A DNA stretch of 64,000 nucleotides from Poritiphilus flavus (GCF_009901585.1 NZ_WXYO01000008.1:186001-250000); one strand, 5' to 3'. Counted from the stretch's first letter, positions 18,005 through 27,466 are shown. The notes: a model not told the origin generated them from the letters alone. Numbers and translations: made by a program.

Positions 18005-18751
18005 CTATATTACTTTGGCTTCGTTGTGTAAAAGGTTAACCAATTCATCAATGTTTGCTGAATCCACGAGCTTTACTGCTCCTTTTGGCGCAGGTCTTTC
18101 AAATTTCACGTCCTTGGTGGCCTGGGTTCCCCCAACGGCTTCCACAACGTTCAATTTCTTCTGCCTGGCCATCATGATCCCTCGCATATTTGGTATTCGA
18201 AGATCACTTTCCTCCACCAGGCCTTTTTGTCCTCCGATGATCAACGGCAGGCTTGTAGCGATCTTTTCTTTTCCCCCGTCAATTTCCCGAACTGCGGTGG
18301 CGTTCTCACCTTCGATCTCCAGGCTGATGCAGGTATTTACAAAGTTCATATCGAGCATGGCCGCGATCATACCAGGAACCATACCGCCATTGTAGTCTAT
18401 AGACTCGCGTCCGGCAATGATCAGGTCATAACCACCAGATTTTATGACTTCGGCCAACTGCTGAGCCACAAAATAGCCGTCTGTGGGCGCCGCATTTACA
18501 CGGATAGCCTCGTCTGCGCCAATAGCAAGGGCTTTTCGGATAGTTGGCTCTGTAGTGGCCTCACCAACCGTGGCAACATGAACAGTGGCACCTTGCTTTT
18601 CCTTAAACCACATGGCTCGGGTAAGCCCGAATTCATCATTGGGGTTGATGACAAATTGCACCCCATTGGTATCAAATTTGGTATCATCGTCCGTAAAATT
18701 GATCTTGGAAGTAGTATCCGGGACGTTGCTGATACAAACTAGAATCTTCAT
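18005..18751 (-). CDS. etfB: electron transfer flavoprotein beta subunit
   Basis: Partner of EtfA; binds AMP and docks dehydrogenases. 248 residues from the ATG at 18751 (MKILVCISNVPDTTSKINF, the conserved start); an in-frame ATG at 18778 would add nine residues without homology. The family signature is seen in DLIIAGRESIDYNGGMVPG and LPLIIGGQKGLVEESDLRIP. A 28-bp perfect palindrome at 18809-18836 lies 58 bp upstream and may control it. Confidence 0.96.
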   Translation of the reverse strand: MKILVCISNVPDTTSKINFTDDDTKFDTNGVQFVINPNDEFGLTRAMWFKEKQGATVHVATVGEATTEPTIRKALAIGADEAIRVNAAPTDGYFVAQQLAEVIKSGGYDLIIAGRESIDYNGGMVPGMIAAMLDMNFVNTCISLEIEGENATAVREIDGGKEKIATSLPLIIGGQKGLVEESDLRIPNMRGIMMARQKKLNVVEAVGGTQATKDVKFERPAPKGAVKLVDSANIDELVNLLHNEAKVI

Positions 18752-18808
18752 ATAAACTGCTTTTTTATAGGTCTTCAAATGAGCAGGCTAAGATAGCCAA
18801 TAATTTTC

Positions 18809-18836
18809 AAATTTACTATGCATGCATAGTAAATTT
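18809..18836. promoter_or_regulatory. perfect 28-bp palindrome, likely repressor operator
   Basis: A perfect dyad centred at TATGCATGCATA, with outer arms AAATTTAC / GTAAATTT. It sits between divergent etfB and pdhB, 58 bp from the etfB start and 100 bp from pdhB. Length and AT-rich centre fit a MarR- or TetR-type operator. No T run follows, so it is not a terminator. Which protein binds is unknown. Confidence 0.65.
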
Positions 18837-18884
18837 TGAAGATTTTTTTACGGATATCATTTCTGAGTTTGAGCAAACTTTTCC

Positions 18885-18892
18885 TATTTTTG
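18885..18892 (+). promoter_or_regulatory. -7 promoter element for pdhB
   Basis: TATTTTTG matches TAnnTTTG, 44 bp upstream of the pdhB ATG. A TTTG at 18868-18871 precedes it by 13 bp, shorter than the usual -33 spacing. Confidence 0.45.
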
Positions 18893-18936
18893 TTCGCATT
18901 TTACATTGGAATATACACCTTTGAGAACCACTTTTT

Positions 18937-19914
18937 ATGAAGACATTACAGTTTAGGGAAGCCATTGCGGAAGCCATGTCCGAAGAAATGAGAAGAGATG
19001 AATCCATTTACCTCATGGGCGAAGAGGTAGCCGAATACAACGGTGCCTATAAGGCTTCCAAAGGGATGTTAGACGAATTCGGTCCGGACCGGGTATTGGA
19101 TACGCCGATATCCGAATTGGGTTTTGCAGGTGTGGGTGTAGGCTCGGCAATGAATGGAAACCGACCTATCATCGAATTCATGACCTTTAACTTTGCGCTT
19201 GTCGGGATAGATCAGATCATTAACAATGCGGCCAAGATCCGTCAAATGTCTGGCGGACAATTCAATTGCCCCATAGTATTCAGGGGTCCTACGGCATCGG
19301 CCGGGCAGCTAGCGGCTACGCACTCCCAGGCATTTGAAAGTTGGTTTGCCAACTGTCCTGGCTTAAAGGTGGTGGTGCCTTCTAACCCTAATGACGCCAA
19401 AGGTTTGCTAAAATCCGCAATCCGGGACGACGATCCGGTCATTTTTATGGAGTCGGAACAGATGTACGGAGATAAAGGCGAAGTTCCCGAAGGGGAATAC
19501 ACCATTCCATTGGGTGTAGCGGATATTAAAAGGGAAGGAACGGATGTTACCATAGTTTCCTTTGGGAAGATCATAAAAGAGGCCTATAAGGCAGCGGACG
19601 AACTGGCAAAAGAAGGCATCAGTTGCGAAATTATCGACCTGCGTACTGTACGCCCTATGGATCAGGATGCGATTTTAAAGTCTGTAAAGAAGACCAACAG
19701 GCTGGTGGTCCTTGAAGAGGCCTGGCCTTTTGGAAATGTAGCTACTGAGATCACCTACCAGGTGCAGTCCAAGGCCTTCGACTATCTGGATGCCCCTGTG
19801 GTTAAACTGAATACTGCGGATACTCCGGCACCATATTCTCCGGTATTGCTAGCAGAATGGCTCCCCAACCACAATGACGTGATCAAAGCTGTTAAGAAAG
19901 TGTTATATAAATAA
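18937..19914 (+). CDS. pdhB: pyruvate dehydrogenase E1 component beta subunit
   Basis: Beta chain of the thiamine-diphosphate E1 alpha2beta2 enzyme, feeding acetyl-CoA into the TCA cycle. 325 residues. Family features: MGEEVAEYNGAYKASKGM, the TPISELGFAGVGVGSAMNG region (TPP contact Glu), GPTASAGQLAATHSQAFESW, and LEEAWPFGNVATEI. The alpha chain and E2 are not adjacent; in Flavobacteriia they usually lie elsewhere. A branched-chain ketoacid E1 beta is possible, but the ASKGM/LLDEFGP-type start favours pyruvate. Confidence 0.92.
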   Translation: MKTLQFREAIAEAMSEEMRRDESIYLMGEEVAEYNGAYKASKGMLDEFGPDRVLDTPISELGFAGVGVGSAMNGNRPIIEFMTFNFALVGIDQIINNAAKIRQMSGGQFNCPIVFRGPTASAGQLAATHSQAFESWFANCPGLKVVVPSNPNDAKGLLKSAIRDDDPVIFMESEQMYGDKGEVPEGEYTIPLGVADIKREGTDVTIVSFGKIIKEAYKAADELAKEGISCEIIDLRTVRPMDQDAILKSVKKTNRLVVLEEAWPFGNVATEITYQVQSKAFDYLDAPVVKLNTADTPAPYSPVLLAEWLPNHNDVIKAVKKVLYK

Positions 19915-20029
19915 CATATACCACTCGCGTAAGGTATATTCGCTTTGTCGACTATGTAGAAGGCGAAGTTTTTGATGAAATACTGTAGTTGTTTCTGGGT
20001 AAATACTCTCAGAAATAGTATTTGATCTG

Positions 20030-20056
20030 ATCCCGCTCTGAATGCGGGATATTTTC
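20030..20056 (+). terminator. hairpin terminator after pdhB
   Basis: Perfect 7-bp stem ATCCCGC / GCGGGAT with a 7-nt loop, followed by ATTTTCG. The T run is short, so termination may be weak. Confidence 0.55.
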
Positions 20057-20182
20057 GTTCTGGTGGTCGTCGTTTAAAAGGCTTGTATTCGAACGTAACA
20101 CTACCCTAAACCTTTATACCAAAAAAAGTATCCGCGTGTATCCGGAGGCCTCTTGACCCCGATTTGCCGGATGGGAAGACCT

Positions 20183-22678
20183 ATGAAGCAATTCCTTTTT
20201 TCCTTGATCTTTCTCGTATCTCTGTTGGCCTCAGCTCAATCTAAGGTGGGAGGAATTGTAGTGGACGATTCGGGATCTCCGGTGGCATTTGCCAATGTAC
20301 TGTTCAAAAATTCTACCGAGGGCACCATTACTAATGATAACGGCCGGTTTTATTTGGAATCTGAATCTACTTATGATTCCCTGGTTGTTTCATTTATCGG
20401 CTATGAAACCCTGGAAATGGCCTTGAAGGCCAAGGTAAACTACAATATGCGGATTGTGCTGTCCGAAGGGCAGGAACAGCTGGATGAGGTGGTGGTATAT
20501 GTCGGAAAACAATCAAAAAAGAACAATCCGGCCATTGACATTCTTAAAAAGATATGGGCTAAGAAAAGGGTTAATGGGCTCAGGAAATTCAAACAGTATC
20601 AGTACGATAAATACGAGAAGATCGAGTTCGACCTGAATACCATAGACAGTGCCTTGATGAACAGTAAGTTGTTTAAGGGGCTGGAGTTTGTCTTCGCTGA
20701 TCTCGATACCTCCCGGATCACGGGTAAAACCTACCTGCCTCTTTTTCTGAACGAATCTGCCTCCAAGGTTTATGGAGACAATGCCCTCAAGGAGGAAAAA
20801 GAAGAGGTTCTGGGGAACAAGAATTCCGGCTTCAGTAACAATCAGGCGATTATTGGTTTCGTGGAGGACCTGTACTCGGATTACGATATCTATGAGAACT
20901 ACCTCAAGTTTTTTGACAAAAGCTTTACCAGTCCGCTCTCCAGAACAGGAATTGATACCTATAATTATGTGCTTTCAGACAGTGCTTTCGTAGATAACAA
21001 ATGGTGCTACAATATTATTTACTACCCGCGCCGTAAAAACGAACTAACTTTTAAAGGGGACTTCTGGGTTAATGATACCACATTTGCCATAAAAAAGATC
21101 AATTTGGCGGTCACCAAAAGCGCCAACATCAACTGGGTAAAGGACATATATATAGAGCAGGAATTCGAAGTGGTAAGCGATTCCGTTTTCCTGTTGAAGC
21201 GAGATTATATGCTCAGCGATTTCAGTTTCAATAAAAAAGAGCAATCCAGAGGGGTATACGGAAAAAGGACCACGGTTTTTGACAATTATACCTTTGATAT
21301 TCCCAAGCCCCGTAATTTTTACAAAACGGTATCAGACCCTTTTGATCCCGTTGTGTTTGGCCGGGATAGTACCTTTTGGGCCAACAAACGCCTGGAATCC
21401 CTGAATAAGGACGAACAGGGTATTTACAAACTTCTGGATACCCTGAAAACCGTACCTAAGTTCAAAACCTATTACAACATCGTAAGTATACTGGGATCAG
21501 GCTACATAGAAATAGACAAATGGAATATAGATATTGGGGATATCTACAGCGTTTTTGGTTATAATGATGCGGAGGGTGTCCGCATCCGTGGAGGCGCCCG
21601 GACTTATTTCGGACAAAACGACCTTTGGAGACTACAGGGCTTTACAGCCTACGGTTTTGACGACAGGAAATTCAAGTACGGTATTTCGGCAAAGTTTCTC
21701 CTTGACCGTAAAAGCAGATTGATCATTTCCGGAGGGAACCGCAGGGATATTGAACAGCTTGGGCTTACCCTTAATCCAACGACAGACGTTCTTGGCCGTA
21801 GTATTGCCTCTTCTGCTGTGCTTACGGTTGGAGCTAATGACCGGCTTACCAATATTAATCTCAGCACATTCAATGTGGAAATGGAACCTCTGACGAACTT
21901 CAGGGTACGTGTAGGCAGTTCATTCCGTACGCTTAGTTCGGCACTTCCGGAAGCATTCAGCCTGGATTATATTGATCCCACTTCTCCAACAGGGATATCC
22001 TCAGAGATCAAACAATTTGATATAACCACCAGCCTGATCTATACTCCGGGAAAGCGAACCATAGGTTATGGTGTGGAACGCAGGAATATAAACGACAATT
22101 ACAGCACCCTTTTGTTGAATTATACCAAGGGCATCAGTGGTTTTCTGGAGAGTGATTTTGATTATGAAAAAGTGCAGTTTTCTTATACACAACCATGGCA
22201 GATCGGTGGATTCGGCAGACTCTTCAGTACCATTGAAGTTGGTAAAACCTTTGGTGAAGTGCCTCTGGGTCTTCTCAATGTTATCCCGGGAAATCAGACC
22301 CTGTTTTCCATATATAATACCTTTCCGAACCTGGACTTTTACGAATTTGTAACGGATACTTATGCATCCTTGCATCTGGAACACAATTTTAACGGACGAT
22401 TGTTCTCCAGGATCCCGCTACTAAGAAAACTCAATTTACGGGAAATTGTTGGCCTGCGAGGAGTTTGGGGAGATCTGTCCGAAGAGAATATCCAGTTGAG
22501 TAGTCCTACGAATATTCCACTTATAGCCCCAAATGACCAGATCTACTGGGAGTATTCCTTTGGTATTGGCAATATCTTCAAGATCTTTCGCATCGATTTT
22601 AACTTCAGGGGTAATTACCTGGACAATCCGGAAGCCAGGCCATTTAGTGTCACCGGTACCTTTGGATTTAATTTCTGA
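20183..22678 (+). CDS. DUF5686 outer-membrane protein with carboxypeptidase-regulatory-like domain
   Basis: 831 residues from the ATG at 20183, which gives the signal peptide MKQFLFSLIFLVSLLASAQ; an in-frame ATG at 20153 is less plausible. Residues about 20-110 form a CarboxypepD_reg-like domain (GGIVVDDSGSPVAFANVLFK, GTITNDNGRFYL, DSLVVSFIGYE), the same plug-side module seen in SusC-like receptors. The rest is DUF5686, with DFWVNDTTFAIKKINLAV and a long C-terminal beta-barrel ending GTFGFNF. It lacks a TonB-dependent-receptor plug. Function is unknown; outer-membrane location is well supported. Confidence 0.9.
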   Translation: MKQFLFSLIFLVSLLASAQSKVGGIVVDDSGSPVAFANVLFKNSTEGTITNDNGRFYLESESTYDSLVVSFIGYETLEMALKAKVNYNMRIVLSEGQEQLDEVVVYVGKQSKKNNPAIDILKKIWAKKRVNGLRKFKQYQYDKYEKIEFDLNTIDSALMNSKLFKGLEFVFADLDTSRITGKTYLPLFLNESASKVYGDNALKEEKEEVLGNKNSGFSNNQAIIGFVEDLYSDYDIYENYLKFFDKSFTSPLSRTGIDTYNYVLSDSAFVDNKWCYNIIYYPRRKNELTFKGDFWVNDTTFAIKKINLAVTKSANINWVKDIYIEQEFEVVSDSVFLLKRDYMLSDFSFNKKEQSRGVYGKRTTVFDNYTFDIPKPRNFYKTVSDPFDPVVFGRDSTFWANKRLESLNKDEQGIYKLLDTLKTVPKFKTYYNIVSILGSGYIEIDKWNIDIGDIYSVFGYNDAEGVRIRGGARTYFGQNDLWRLQGFTAYGFDDRKFKYGISAKFLLDRKSRLIISGGNRRDIEQLGLTLNPTTDVLGRSIASSAVLTVGANDRLTNINLSTFNVEMEPLTNFRVRVGSSFRTLSSALPEAFSLDYIDPTSPTGISSEIKQFDITTSLIYTPGKRTIGYGVERRNINDNYSTLLLNYTKGISGFLESDFDYEKVQFSYTQPWQIGGFGRLFSTIEVGKTFGEVPLGLLNVIPGNQTLFSIYNTFPNLDFYEFVTDTYASLHLEHNFNGRLFSRIPLLRKLNLREIVGLRGVWGDLSEENIQLSSPTNIPLIAPNDQIYWEYSFGIGNIFKIFRIDFNFRGNYLDNPEARPFSVTGTFGFNF

Positions 22679-22691
22679 GGATATTTAAAAT

Positions 22692-22717
22692 TGAGGAATT
22701 GAGGAATTGAGGAATTG
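22692..22717. repeat. short 8-bp tandem repeat
   Basis: Three tandem copies of GAGGAATT just after the DUF5686 stop codon, then degenerate copies (GTGAAATT). Confidence 0.8.
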
Positions 22718-22722
22718 TGAAA

Positions 22723-22830
22723 TTGACCGCCAACGGCCCACTGGCCACTGATTTATCCTCCGAAGCTTTGGCGAAGGAGGACTGTTCACCGTTCACTGTT
22801 TACTGTTCACTGTTCACTGAAAATTGGTTC
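22723..22830. repeat. heptamer-rich spacer with hairpin copy 2
   Basis: Runs of 7-bp words ending in ACTG/ACCG (GTTCACC, GTTCACT, GTTTACT) surround copy 2 of the 26-bp hairpin at 22756-22781 (centre variant GCTTTGGC). Non-coding. From 22831 to 23019 I see only AT-rich sequence with short phrases such as TTTGAAGATTTGAAAATG and no gene. Confidence 0.75.
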
Positions 22831-23019
22831 CCCAATTTTCCTGGGGTCCAAACCCCACCCCAACTTCAAATTAAAGCCCGACACTGTAATTTACAAGCAG
22901 AAAGAGGATTTGTTAATTTGAAGATTTGAAAATGTGGAAATGTAGAATTGTGGTATTGGCTTGATCATTTGGTATTTTTTGTAATTCGTGTATTTGTTTA
23001 TTCGTGGTTATTAGTTTTG

Positions 23020-23222
23020 CTATCCGCTATCCGCTATCCGCTATCCGCTATCCGCTATCCGCTATCCGCTGTCCGCTATCTGTTATCTGCTATCCGCTAT
23101 CTGTTATCTGCTATCCGCTATCTGCTATCCGCTGTCCGCTGTCCGTTATCCGCTGTCCGCTATCCGCTATCTGTTATCTGCTATCAGCTATCTGTTATCT
23201 GCTATCAGCTATCCGCTATCCG
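23020..23222. repeat. heptamer microsatellite, 29 units
   Basis: Exactly 29 consecutive 7-bp units (203 bp) of CTATCCG with limited substitutions (CTGTCCG, CTATCTG, TTATCTG, CTATCAG, TTATCCG) and no indels. Because 7 is not a multiple of 3 and the unit lacks stops in any frame, it creates spurious open frames reading LSAIRYP repeatedly. Confidence 0.95.
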
Positions 23223-23228
23223 TTAATT

Positions 23229-23337
23229 AAGGACTGCCCACTGATTTATCCTCCGAAGCTTTAGCGAAGGAGGACTGTCCACTGATTACTGATTACTGTT
23301 CACTGTTTACTGTTTACCGCCAACTCCCCACTGATAA
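23229..23337. repeat. heptamer-rich spacer with hairpin copy 3
   Basis: Copy 3 of the 26-bp hairpin (23249-23274, perfect consensus) within words such as GATTACT, GTTCACT, GTTTACT. It ends 6 bp before the ppa promoter. Confidence 0.8.
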
Positions 23338-23342
23338 AACCC

Positions 23343-23350
23343 TATCTTTG
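23343..23350 (+). promoter_or_regulatory. -7 promoter element for ppa
   Basis: TATCTTTG matches TAnnTTTG and lies 18 bp before the ATG at 23369. Confidence 0.55.
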
Positions 23351-23368
23351 CAGCCTAAAACTATAGCT

Positions 23369-23896
23369 ATGACCCCATCAGAAGTAAGCTCGTTCGACGT
23401 GCTGATCGAGATTCCCAAAGGCAGCAGAAACAAATACGAATACGACTTCGCACTTAAAAAGATCCGTTACGATCGTATGATCTTTTCATCCATGATGTAT
23501 CCGGCAGACTACGGTTTCGTGCCGGAGACCCTTGCTTTGGATGGCGATCCGCTGGATGTGCTGGTCCTGGTGACCGAACCCACCTTTCCCGGCTGTGTTA
23601 TGGAGGTTAAACCCATTGGGGTCTTTCATATGACAGATGAGAAGGGGCCGGACGAAAAGGTCATTTGTGTTCCGGTTTCAGATCCCATCGGTAGCCGGGT
23701 GGCAGATCTGAGTGAGCTTAATCCTCATCTTATTAAAGAGATTGAACACTTTTTTAAGGTGTATAAGGATCTCGAAAAGAAAAAAGTAGATGTCGGAGGT
23801 TGGGGCAATGTTGAGGAAGCCAAAGAAATCGTGGCAAAATGCGTAAATAGATTCGCCGAAAGCGACGTTCCGGACAAGGAGGTGAGCATCAAATAG
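23369..23896 (+). CDS. ppa: inorganic pyrophosphatase, family I
   Basis: Soluble Mg-dependent enzyme hydrolysing diphosphate to two phosphates. 175 residues, the normal bacterial size. The start at 23369 (ATG) is preferred over an upstream TTG. Active-site signature: EIPKGSRNKYEYD, YPADYGFVPETLALDGDPLDVLVLV (several catalytic aspartates) and KVICVPVSDP. It lies 116 bp before the membrane pyrophosphatase gene on the same strand, so soluble and ion-pumping PPi hydrolysis are neighbours. Confidence 0.97.
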   Translation: MTPSEVSSFDVLIEIPKGSRNKYEYDFALKKIRYDRMIFSSMMYPADYGFVPETLALDGDPLDVLVLVTEPTFPGCVMEVKPIGVFHMTDEKGPDEKVICVPVSDPIGSRVADLSELNPHLIKEIEHFFKVYKDLEKKKVDVGGWGNVEEAKEIVAKCVNRFAESDVPDKEVSIK

Positions 23897-23970
23897 GACT
23901 TTATCTAAATTCCTGAAAATTAAGCAATGTCACATGAACGATATTGCTTTTTTATTCTAATCCATTTTAC

Positions 23971-23978
23971 TACTTTTG
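23971..23978 (+). promoter_or_regulatory. -7 promoter element for hppA
   Basis: TACTTTTG matches TAnnTTTG, with a TTG at 23944-23946 (24-bp gap) as possible -33, 34 bp before the hppA ATG. The following run of C residues (GCCCCC) is shared with the promoter at 49661. Confidence 0.6.
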
Positions 23979-24012
23979 CCCCCGTTTTAACTTCGTAAAT
24001 AACTAAACAAAT

Positions 24013-26412
24013 ATGGAACTGATCGTAAACTTTTTATGGGCATTTGGAATTCTTGGCCTGCTTTTCGTATTCATTAAAAATGCGTGGGTTGCCAAGCAGG
24101 ATGAAGGTGATGAAAAAATGTCTAGAATCGCTAAGAATATTGCCGATGGTGCAATGTCTTTCCTTAAAGCCGAATATAAGATACTAGCGGTTTTTGTAGT
24201 GGCGGTTGCCGTACTGCTATACTTTAAGGGTGCCTCAGAAGCAGGTTCTAATGGCATGGTAGCCGTTTCCTTTATAGTAGGTGCAATTTGCTCTGCATTG
24301 GCTGGCTTCATCGGTATGAAGGTTGCTACCAAAGCTAATGTAAGAACCACCAATGCGGCAAGACAATCCCTGGGTAAAGCCCTGGAGGTTGCCTTTGCAG
24401 GAGGCTCTGTGATGGGTCTGGGCGTAGTTGGCCTCGGTGTTCTGGGTCTTAGCGGTCTGTTTATGGTTTATAGCGGCCAAGGTTGGGCAATAGCAGAAGT
24501 ATTGAATGTACTTTCAGGGTTCTCCCTTGGAGCCTCTTCTATAGCCCTTTTCGCCCGTGTAGGAGGTGGAATCTATACGAAAGCGGCGGATGTAGGAGCT
24601 GACCTGGTTGGAAAGGTTGAAGCAGGTATTCCTGAAGATCACCCTCTGAATCCCGCGACTATTGCGGATAACGTAGGTGATAATGTTGGAGATGTGGCAG
24701 GAATGGGAGCTGACCTTTTTGAATCTTATGTCGGCTCTATTATAGGTACTATGGTATTGGGTGCAGCTTTTGTAGGAATACCAGAGTTTCAGGCTGCTTT
24801 TGATGGACTTGGAGCTGTTTATCTTCCACTTGCCCTGGCAGCTGTCGGGATTGTGATGTCCATTATCGGAACCTTTTTTGTACGTGTAAAGGATGGTGGC
24901 TCACCTCATAAAGCATTAAATATTGGAGAATTTGGTTCAGCAGCTTTAATGCTGATCGCCTCCTATTTCATAATTCAGCAAATGTTACCGGAAAGCTGGG
25001 TAGAAGGTGGAAAAGAATATACTTCTATGGGTGTATTCTGGGCCACTATTGCCGGATTGGTCGCAGGTCTTTTGGTAGGAAAGGTTACCGAATATTATAC
25101 AGGAACAGGTACAAAACCCGTGAGTTCTATAGTGAGACAATCTGAAACAGGATCTGCTACCAATATCATTGCCGGTCTCGGAGTGGGTATGATGTCTACC
25201 GCTATACCGATTATTCTTATCGCCGGTGCAATATTGGTTTCACACTACTTTGCCGGACTTTACGGAATAGCGATCGCGGCGGTCGGGATGCTTGCCAATA
25301 CCGGGATTCAGCTTGCTGTGGATGCCTATGGACCTATCTCTGACAATGCGGGAGGTATAGCCGAAATGGCAGAACTTCCTGGCGAAGTCCGTGAAAGAAC
25401 AGATAAATTGGATGCAGTAGGTAATACCACTGCCGCCATTGGAAAAGGATTCGCGATTGCTTCTGCCGCCCTTACCGCACTGGCCTTGTTCGCGGCCTTT
25501 ATGAAGACTGCGAATGTTACCGCTATTGATGTATCTCAACCGGATATCATGGCGGGTCTTCTGGTAGGAGGTATGCTTCCATTTGTTTTCTCTGCTTTGT
25601 CTATGAACGCTGTGGGTAGAGCTGCAATGGCCATGATCGAAGAGGTTAGGCGACAGTTCCGTGATATTCCTGCTTTGAATTCCGCCCTTGGGGTAATGCG
25701 AAAGTACGATTCCGATATGTCTAAGGCTTCAGAGGAAGACAGAAAGATCTTTGAAGCAGCTGATGGGGTTGCGGAATACGACAAATGTGTTGAGATCTCT
25801 ACAACAGCTTCCATTAAAGAAATGGTACTACCCGGATTGTTGGCAATTGCAGTACCTGTTGCTGTTGGCTTTATTGGAGGTGCCGAGATGCTGGGAGGTC
25901 TCCTGGCAGGGGTAACTACCTGTGGTGTGCTGATGGCAATATTCCAGTCTAACGCCGGAGGCGCCTGGGATAATGCAAAGAAAATGATCGAAGAACAGGG
26001 TAGAAAAGGAACAGACGCACACAAGGCTGCGGTAGTGGGAGATACTGTTGGAGATCCGTTTAAAGATACTTCAGGTCCCTCTCTAAACATATTGTTGAAA
26101 TTGATGTCTGTTGTAGCCCTGGTAATTGCGCCAAGTATTGCCATATCAGCTGATAGTATGATGGCTTATGCCTCTGAAAATAACCGAGAGGACATCAAAA
26201 AGGAAATACAGGTAAAAATGGAGAAGTCTGGAGAGGAACTGGTAAAAGCCACTGTAATCACTACAACAACTTTTAATGGGGAAACCAGCACTGAGGAGCA
26301 ACTGTTCGAAGGAACTGAAGAAGAGGTGAATGCTAAGATAGAAGGACTTAAGAGTTCTGAAGCCGATACCAAAACCAAACTGATAAAGACAGTTGACCAA
26401 ATTGAGGAATAG
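24013..26412 (+). CDS. hppA: membrane-bound ion-translocating pyrophosphatase, K+-dependent type
   Basis: Integral membrane pump that couples PPi hydrolysis to export of H+ and/or Na+. 799 residues with about 16 hydrophobic segments. The catalytic loop [19 protein letters not shown] followed by [20 protein letters not shown] is intact. [10 protein letters not shown] has Ala at the position that is Lys in K+-independent enzymes, indicating K+ dependence. ADLFESY carries a membrane Glu common in Na+-pumping members; ion choice cannot be settled by eye. After the last membrane helix (about residue 713) there is an extra hydrophilic tail of about 85 residues. Confidence 0.96.
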   Translation: MELIVNFLWAFGILGLLFVFIKNAWVAKQDEGDEKMSRIAKNIADGAMSFLKAEYKILAVFVVAVAVLLYFKGASEAGSNGMVAVSFIVGAICSALAGFIGMKVATKANVRTTNAARQSLGKALEVAFAGGSVMGLGVVGLGVLGLSGLFMVYSGQGWAIAEVLNVLSGFSLGASSIALFARVGGGIYTKAADVGADLVGKVEAGIPEDHPLNPATIADNVGDNVGDVAGMGADLFESYVGSIIGTMVLGAAFVGIPEFQAAFDGLGAVYLPLALAAVGIVMSIIGTFFVRVKDGGSPHKALNIGEFGSAALMLIASYFIIQQMLPESWVEGGKEYTSMGVFWATIAGLVAGLLVGKVTEYYTGTGTKPVSSIVRQSETGSATNIIAGLGVGMMSTAIPIILIAGAILVSHYFAGLYGIAIAAVGMLANTGIQLAVDAYGPISDNAGGIAEMAELPGEVRERTDKLDAVGNTTAAIGKGFAIASAALTALALFAAFMKTANVTAIDVSQPDIMAGLLVGGMLPFVFSALSMNAVGRAAMAMIEEVRRQFRDIPALNSALGVMRKYDSDMSKASEEDRKIFEAADGVAEYDKCVEISTTASIKEMVLPGLLAIAVPVAVGFIGGAEMLGGLLAGVTTCGVLMAIFQSNAGGAWDNAKKMIEEQGRKGTDAHKAAVVGDTVGDPFKDTSGPSLNILLKLMSVVALVIAPSIAISADSMMAYASENNREDIKKEIQVKMEKSGEELVKATVITTTTFNGETSTEEQLFEGTEEEVNAKIEGLKSSEADTKTKLIKTVDQIEE

Positions 26413-26435
26413 CGATATTTACAACTCACAAAAGA

Positions 26436-26462
26436 AAAACCCCGGATCACCCGGGGTTTTTT
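26436..26462 (+). terminator. rho-independent terminator after hppA
   Basis: A stem AAAACCCCGG / CCGGGGTTTT with a 5-nt loop, merging into a six-T run. Clear intrinsic terminator. Confidence 0.9.
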
Positions 26463-26484
26463 ATTTCATGTAATAAACATCTTA

Positions 26485-26638
26485 AATCCAACAGTCTAAC
26501 AATCTATCCGTCCTACCATCCACACGTCTAAAAATCCAACCATCCAATCGTCCAACAATCCACCAGTCCAGCAATCTACCCGTCTACCCATCTATCCGTC
26601 CAACAATCCAACAGTCTAACCGTCTAACCGTCCACCCC
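26485..26638. repeat. degenerate 8-bp tandem repeat
   Basis: About 19 consecutive octamers beginning TC (TCCAACAG, TCTAACAA, TCTATCCG, TCCAACCA, TCTACCCG and so on), with fixed length and variable sequence. It fills the spacer between hppA and the convergent kinase gene. The reverse complement of the unit matches the block at 8346-8437. Confidence 0.85.
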
Positions 26639-27253
26639 TCAAAACAAACCGTGGATCTCAGCATCAATCCGGTTGATTACCACACCCAGGTGCTCGGGAT
26701 TATCAACAAAGTCAAGTTCGTCTACATCTATGATGAGTAACTTCCCTTTCTCATAGCTGTGTACCCAGGCTTCGTATCTTTCGTTAAGCCTGCTCAAATA
26801 GTCTATTGAAATGGTATTTTCGTATTCCCGTCCCCGCTTGTGGATCTGATTCACCAGATTGGGAATGGAGCTTCTGAGATAAATCAGAAGATCCGGAGGT
26901 TGAACCAGGGTTTCCATTAGTTCAAAAAGGCTGGAGTAATTCTTAAAGTCCCTATTGGTCATCAAACCCATAGCGTGAAGGTTCGGAGCGAAAATGTGAG
27001 CATCTTCGTATATGGTCCTGTCCTGGATTACGTCCTTACCGCTTTCGCGAATTTTTAGAATTTGCCGATATCTGCTGTTCAGGAAATAGATCTGAAGATT
27101 AAAACTCCACCGTTCCATTTGAGTATAAAAATCATCCAAATAAGGGTTGTCTACGACATCCTCAAAATGGGCTTCCCATTTGTAATGTTTTGAAAGCAGT
27201 TTTGTTATGGTGGTTTTTCCGGCTCCAATGTTACCAGCTACGGCAATGTGCAT
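26639..27253 (-). CDS. deoxynucleoside kinase
   Basis: Phosphorylates deoxynucleosides for dNTP salvage; cytosolic. 204 residues. P-loop GNIGAGKTT at residues 7-15; the ERWSFNLQIYFL stretch and the DRTIYEDAHIFA segment (DR-type motif with the catalytic-region Glu) are typical of the dNK/dGK family; a Lys/Arg lid follows (IHKRGREYENTIS). Substrate preference (dA/dG versus broader) cannot be read from sequence. Its stop abuts the 8-bp repeat block. Confidence 0.92.
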   Translation of the reverse strand: MHIAVAGNIGAGKTTITKLLSKHYKWEAHFEDVVDNPYLDDFYTQMERWSFNLQIYFLNSRYRQILKIRESGKDVIQDRTIYEDAHIFAPNLHAMGLMTNRDFKNYSSLFELMETLVQPPDLLIYLRSSIPNLVNQIHKRGREYENTISIDYLSRLNERYEAWVHSYEKGKLLIIDVDELDFVDNPEHLGVVINRIDAEIHGLF

Positions 27254-27431
27254 AGGGCTTTGAAATTTTAAGTTGGTGTCGTAATGTCAAAGGAACACAA
27301 TATACAAAGTATCTAGTGCACCTGAAAAAATAGTTGTTGAAATACCAAGGAATTTCTCCGTGACCAGTAAACAAAGGCCTTACCGCCATTCTGGTTCATA
27401 GCGGTTACCGAGACGTTAATTTATTATCCCA

Positions 27432-27449
27432 TTTGGTTTTGAAACCAAA
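27432..27449. promoter_or_regulatory. inverted repeat over the metK -33 region
   Basis: Perfect 8-bp arms TTTGGTTT / AAACCAAA with a 2-bp spacer. The spacer overlaps the TTG (27439-27441) that serves as -33 for the metK promoter, so a bound regulator would block RNA polymerase. Regulator unknown. Confidence 0.5.
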
Positions 27450-27458
27450 CTATTTTTA

Positions 27459-27466
27459 TACTTTTG
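27459..27466 (+). promoter_or_regulatory. -7 promoter element for metK
   Basis: TACTTTTG matches TAnnTTTG. A TTG at 27439-27441 precedes it by 17 bp, a good -33/-7 spacing for Bacteroidota. Transcription would start about 150 bp before the metK ATG. Confidence 0.7.

Noticed and set aside
22948-23264. Open reading frames reading LSAIRYP repeats, apparently a repeat protein
   Set aside because: They come only from the 7-bp tandem repeat, which is open in all three frames; no normal start region, composition or homology expected of a real protein.
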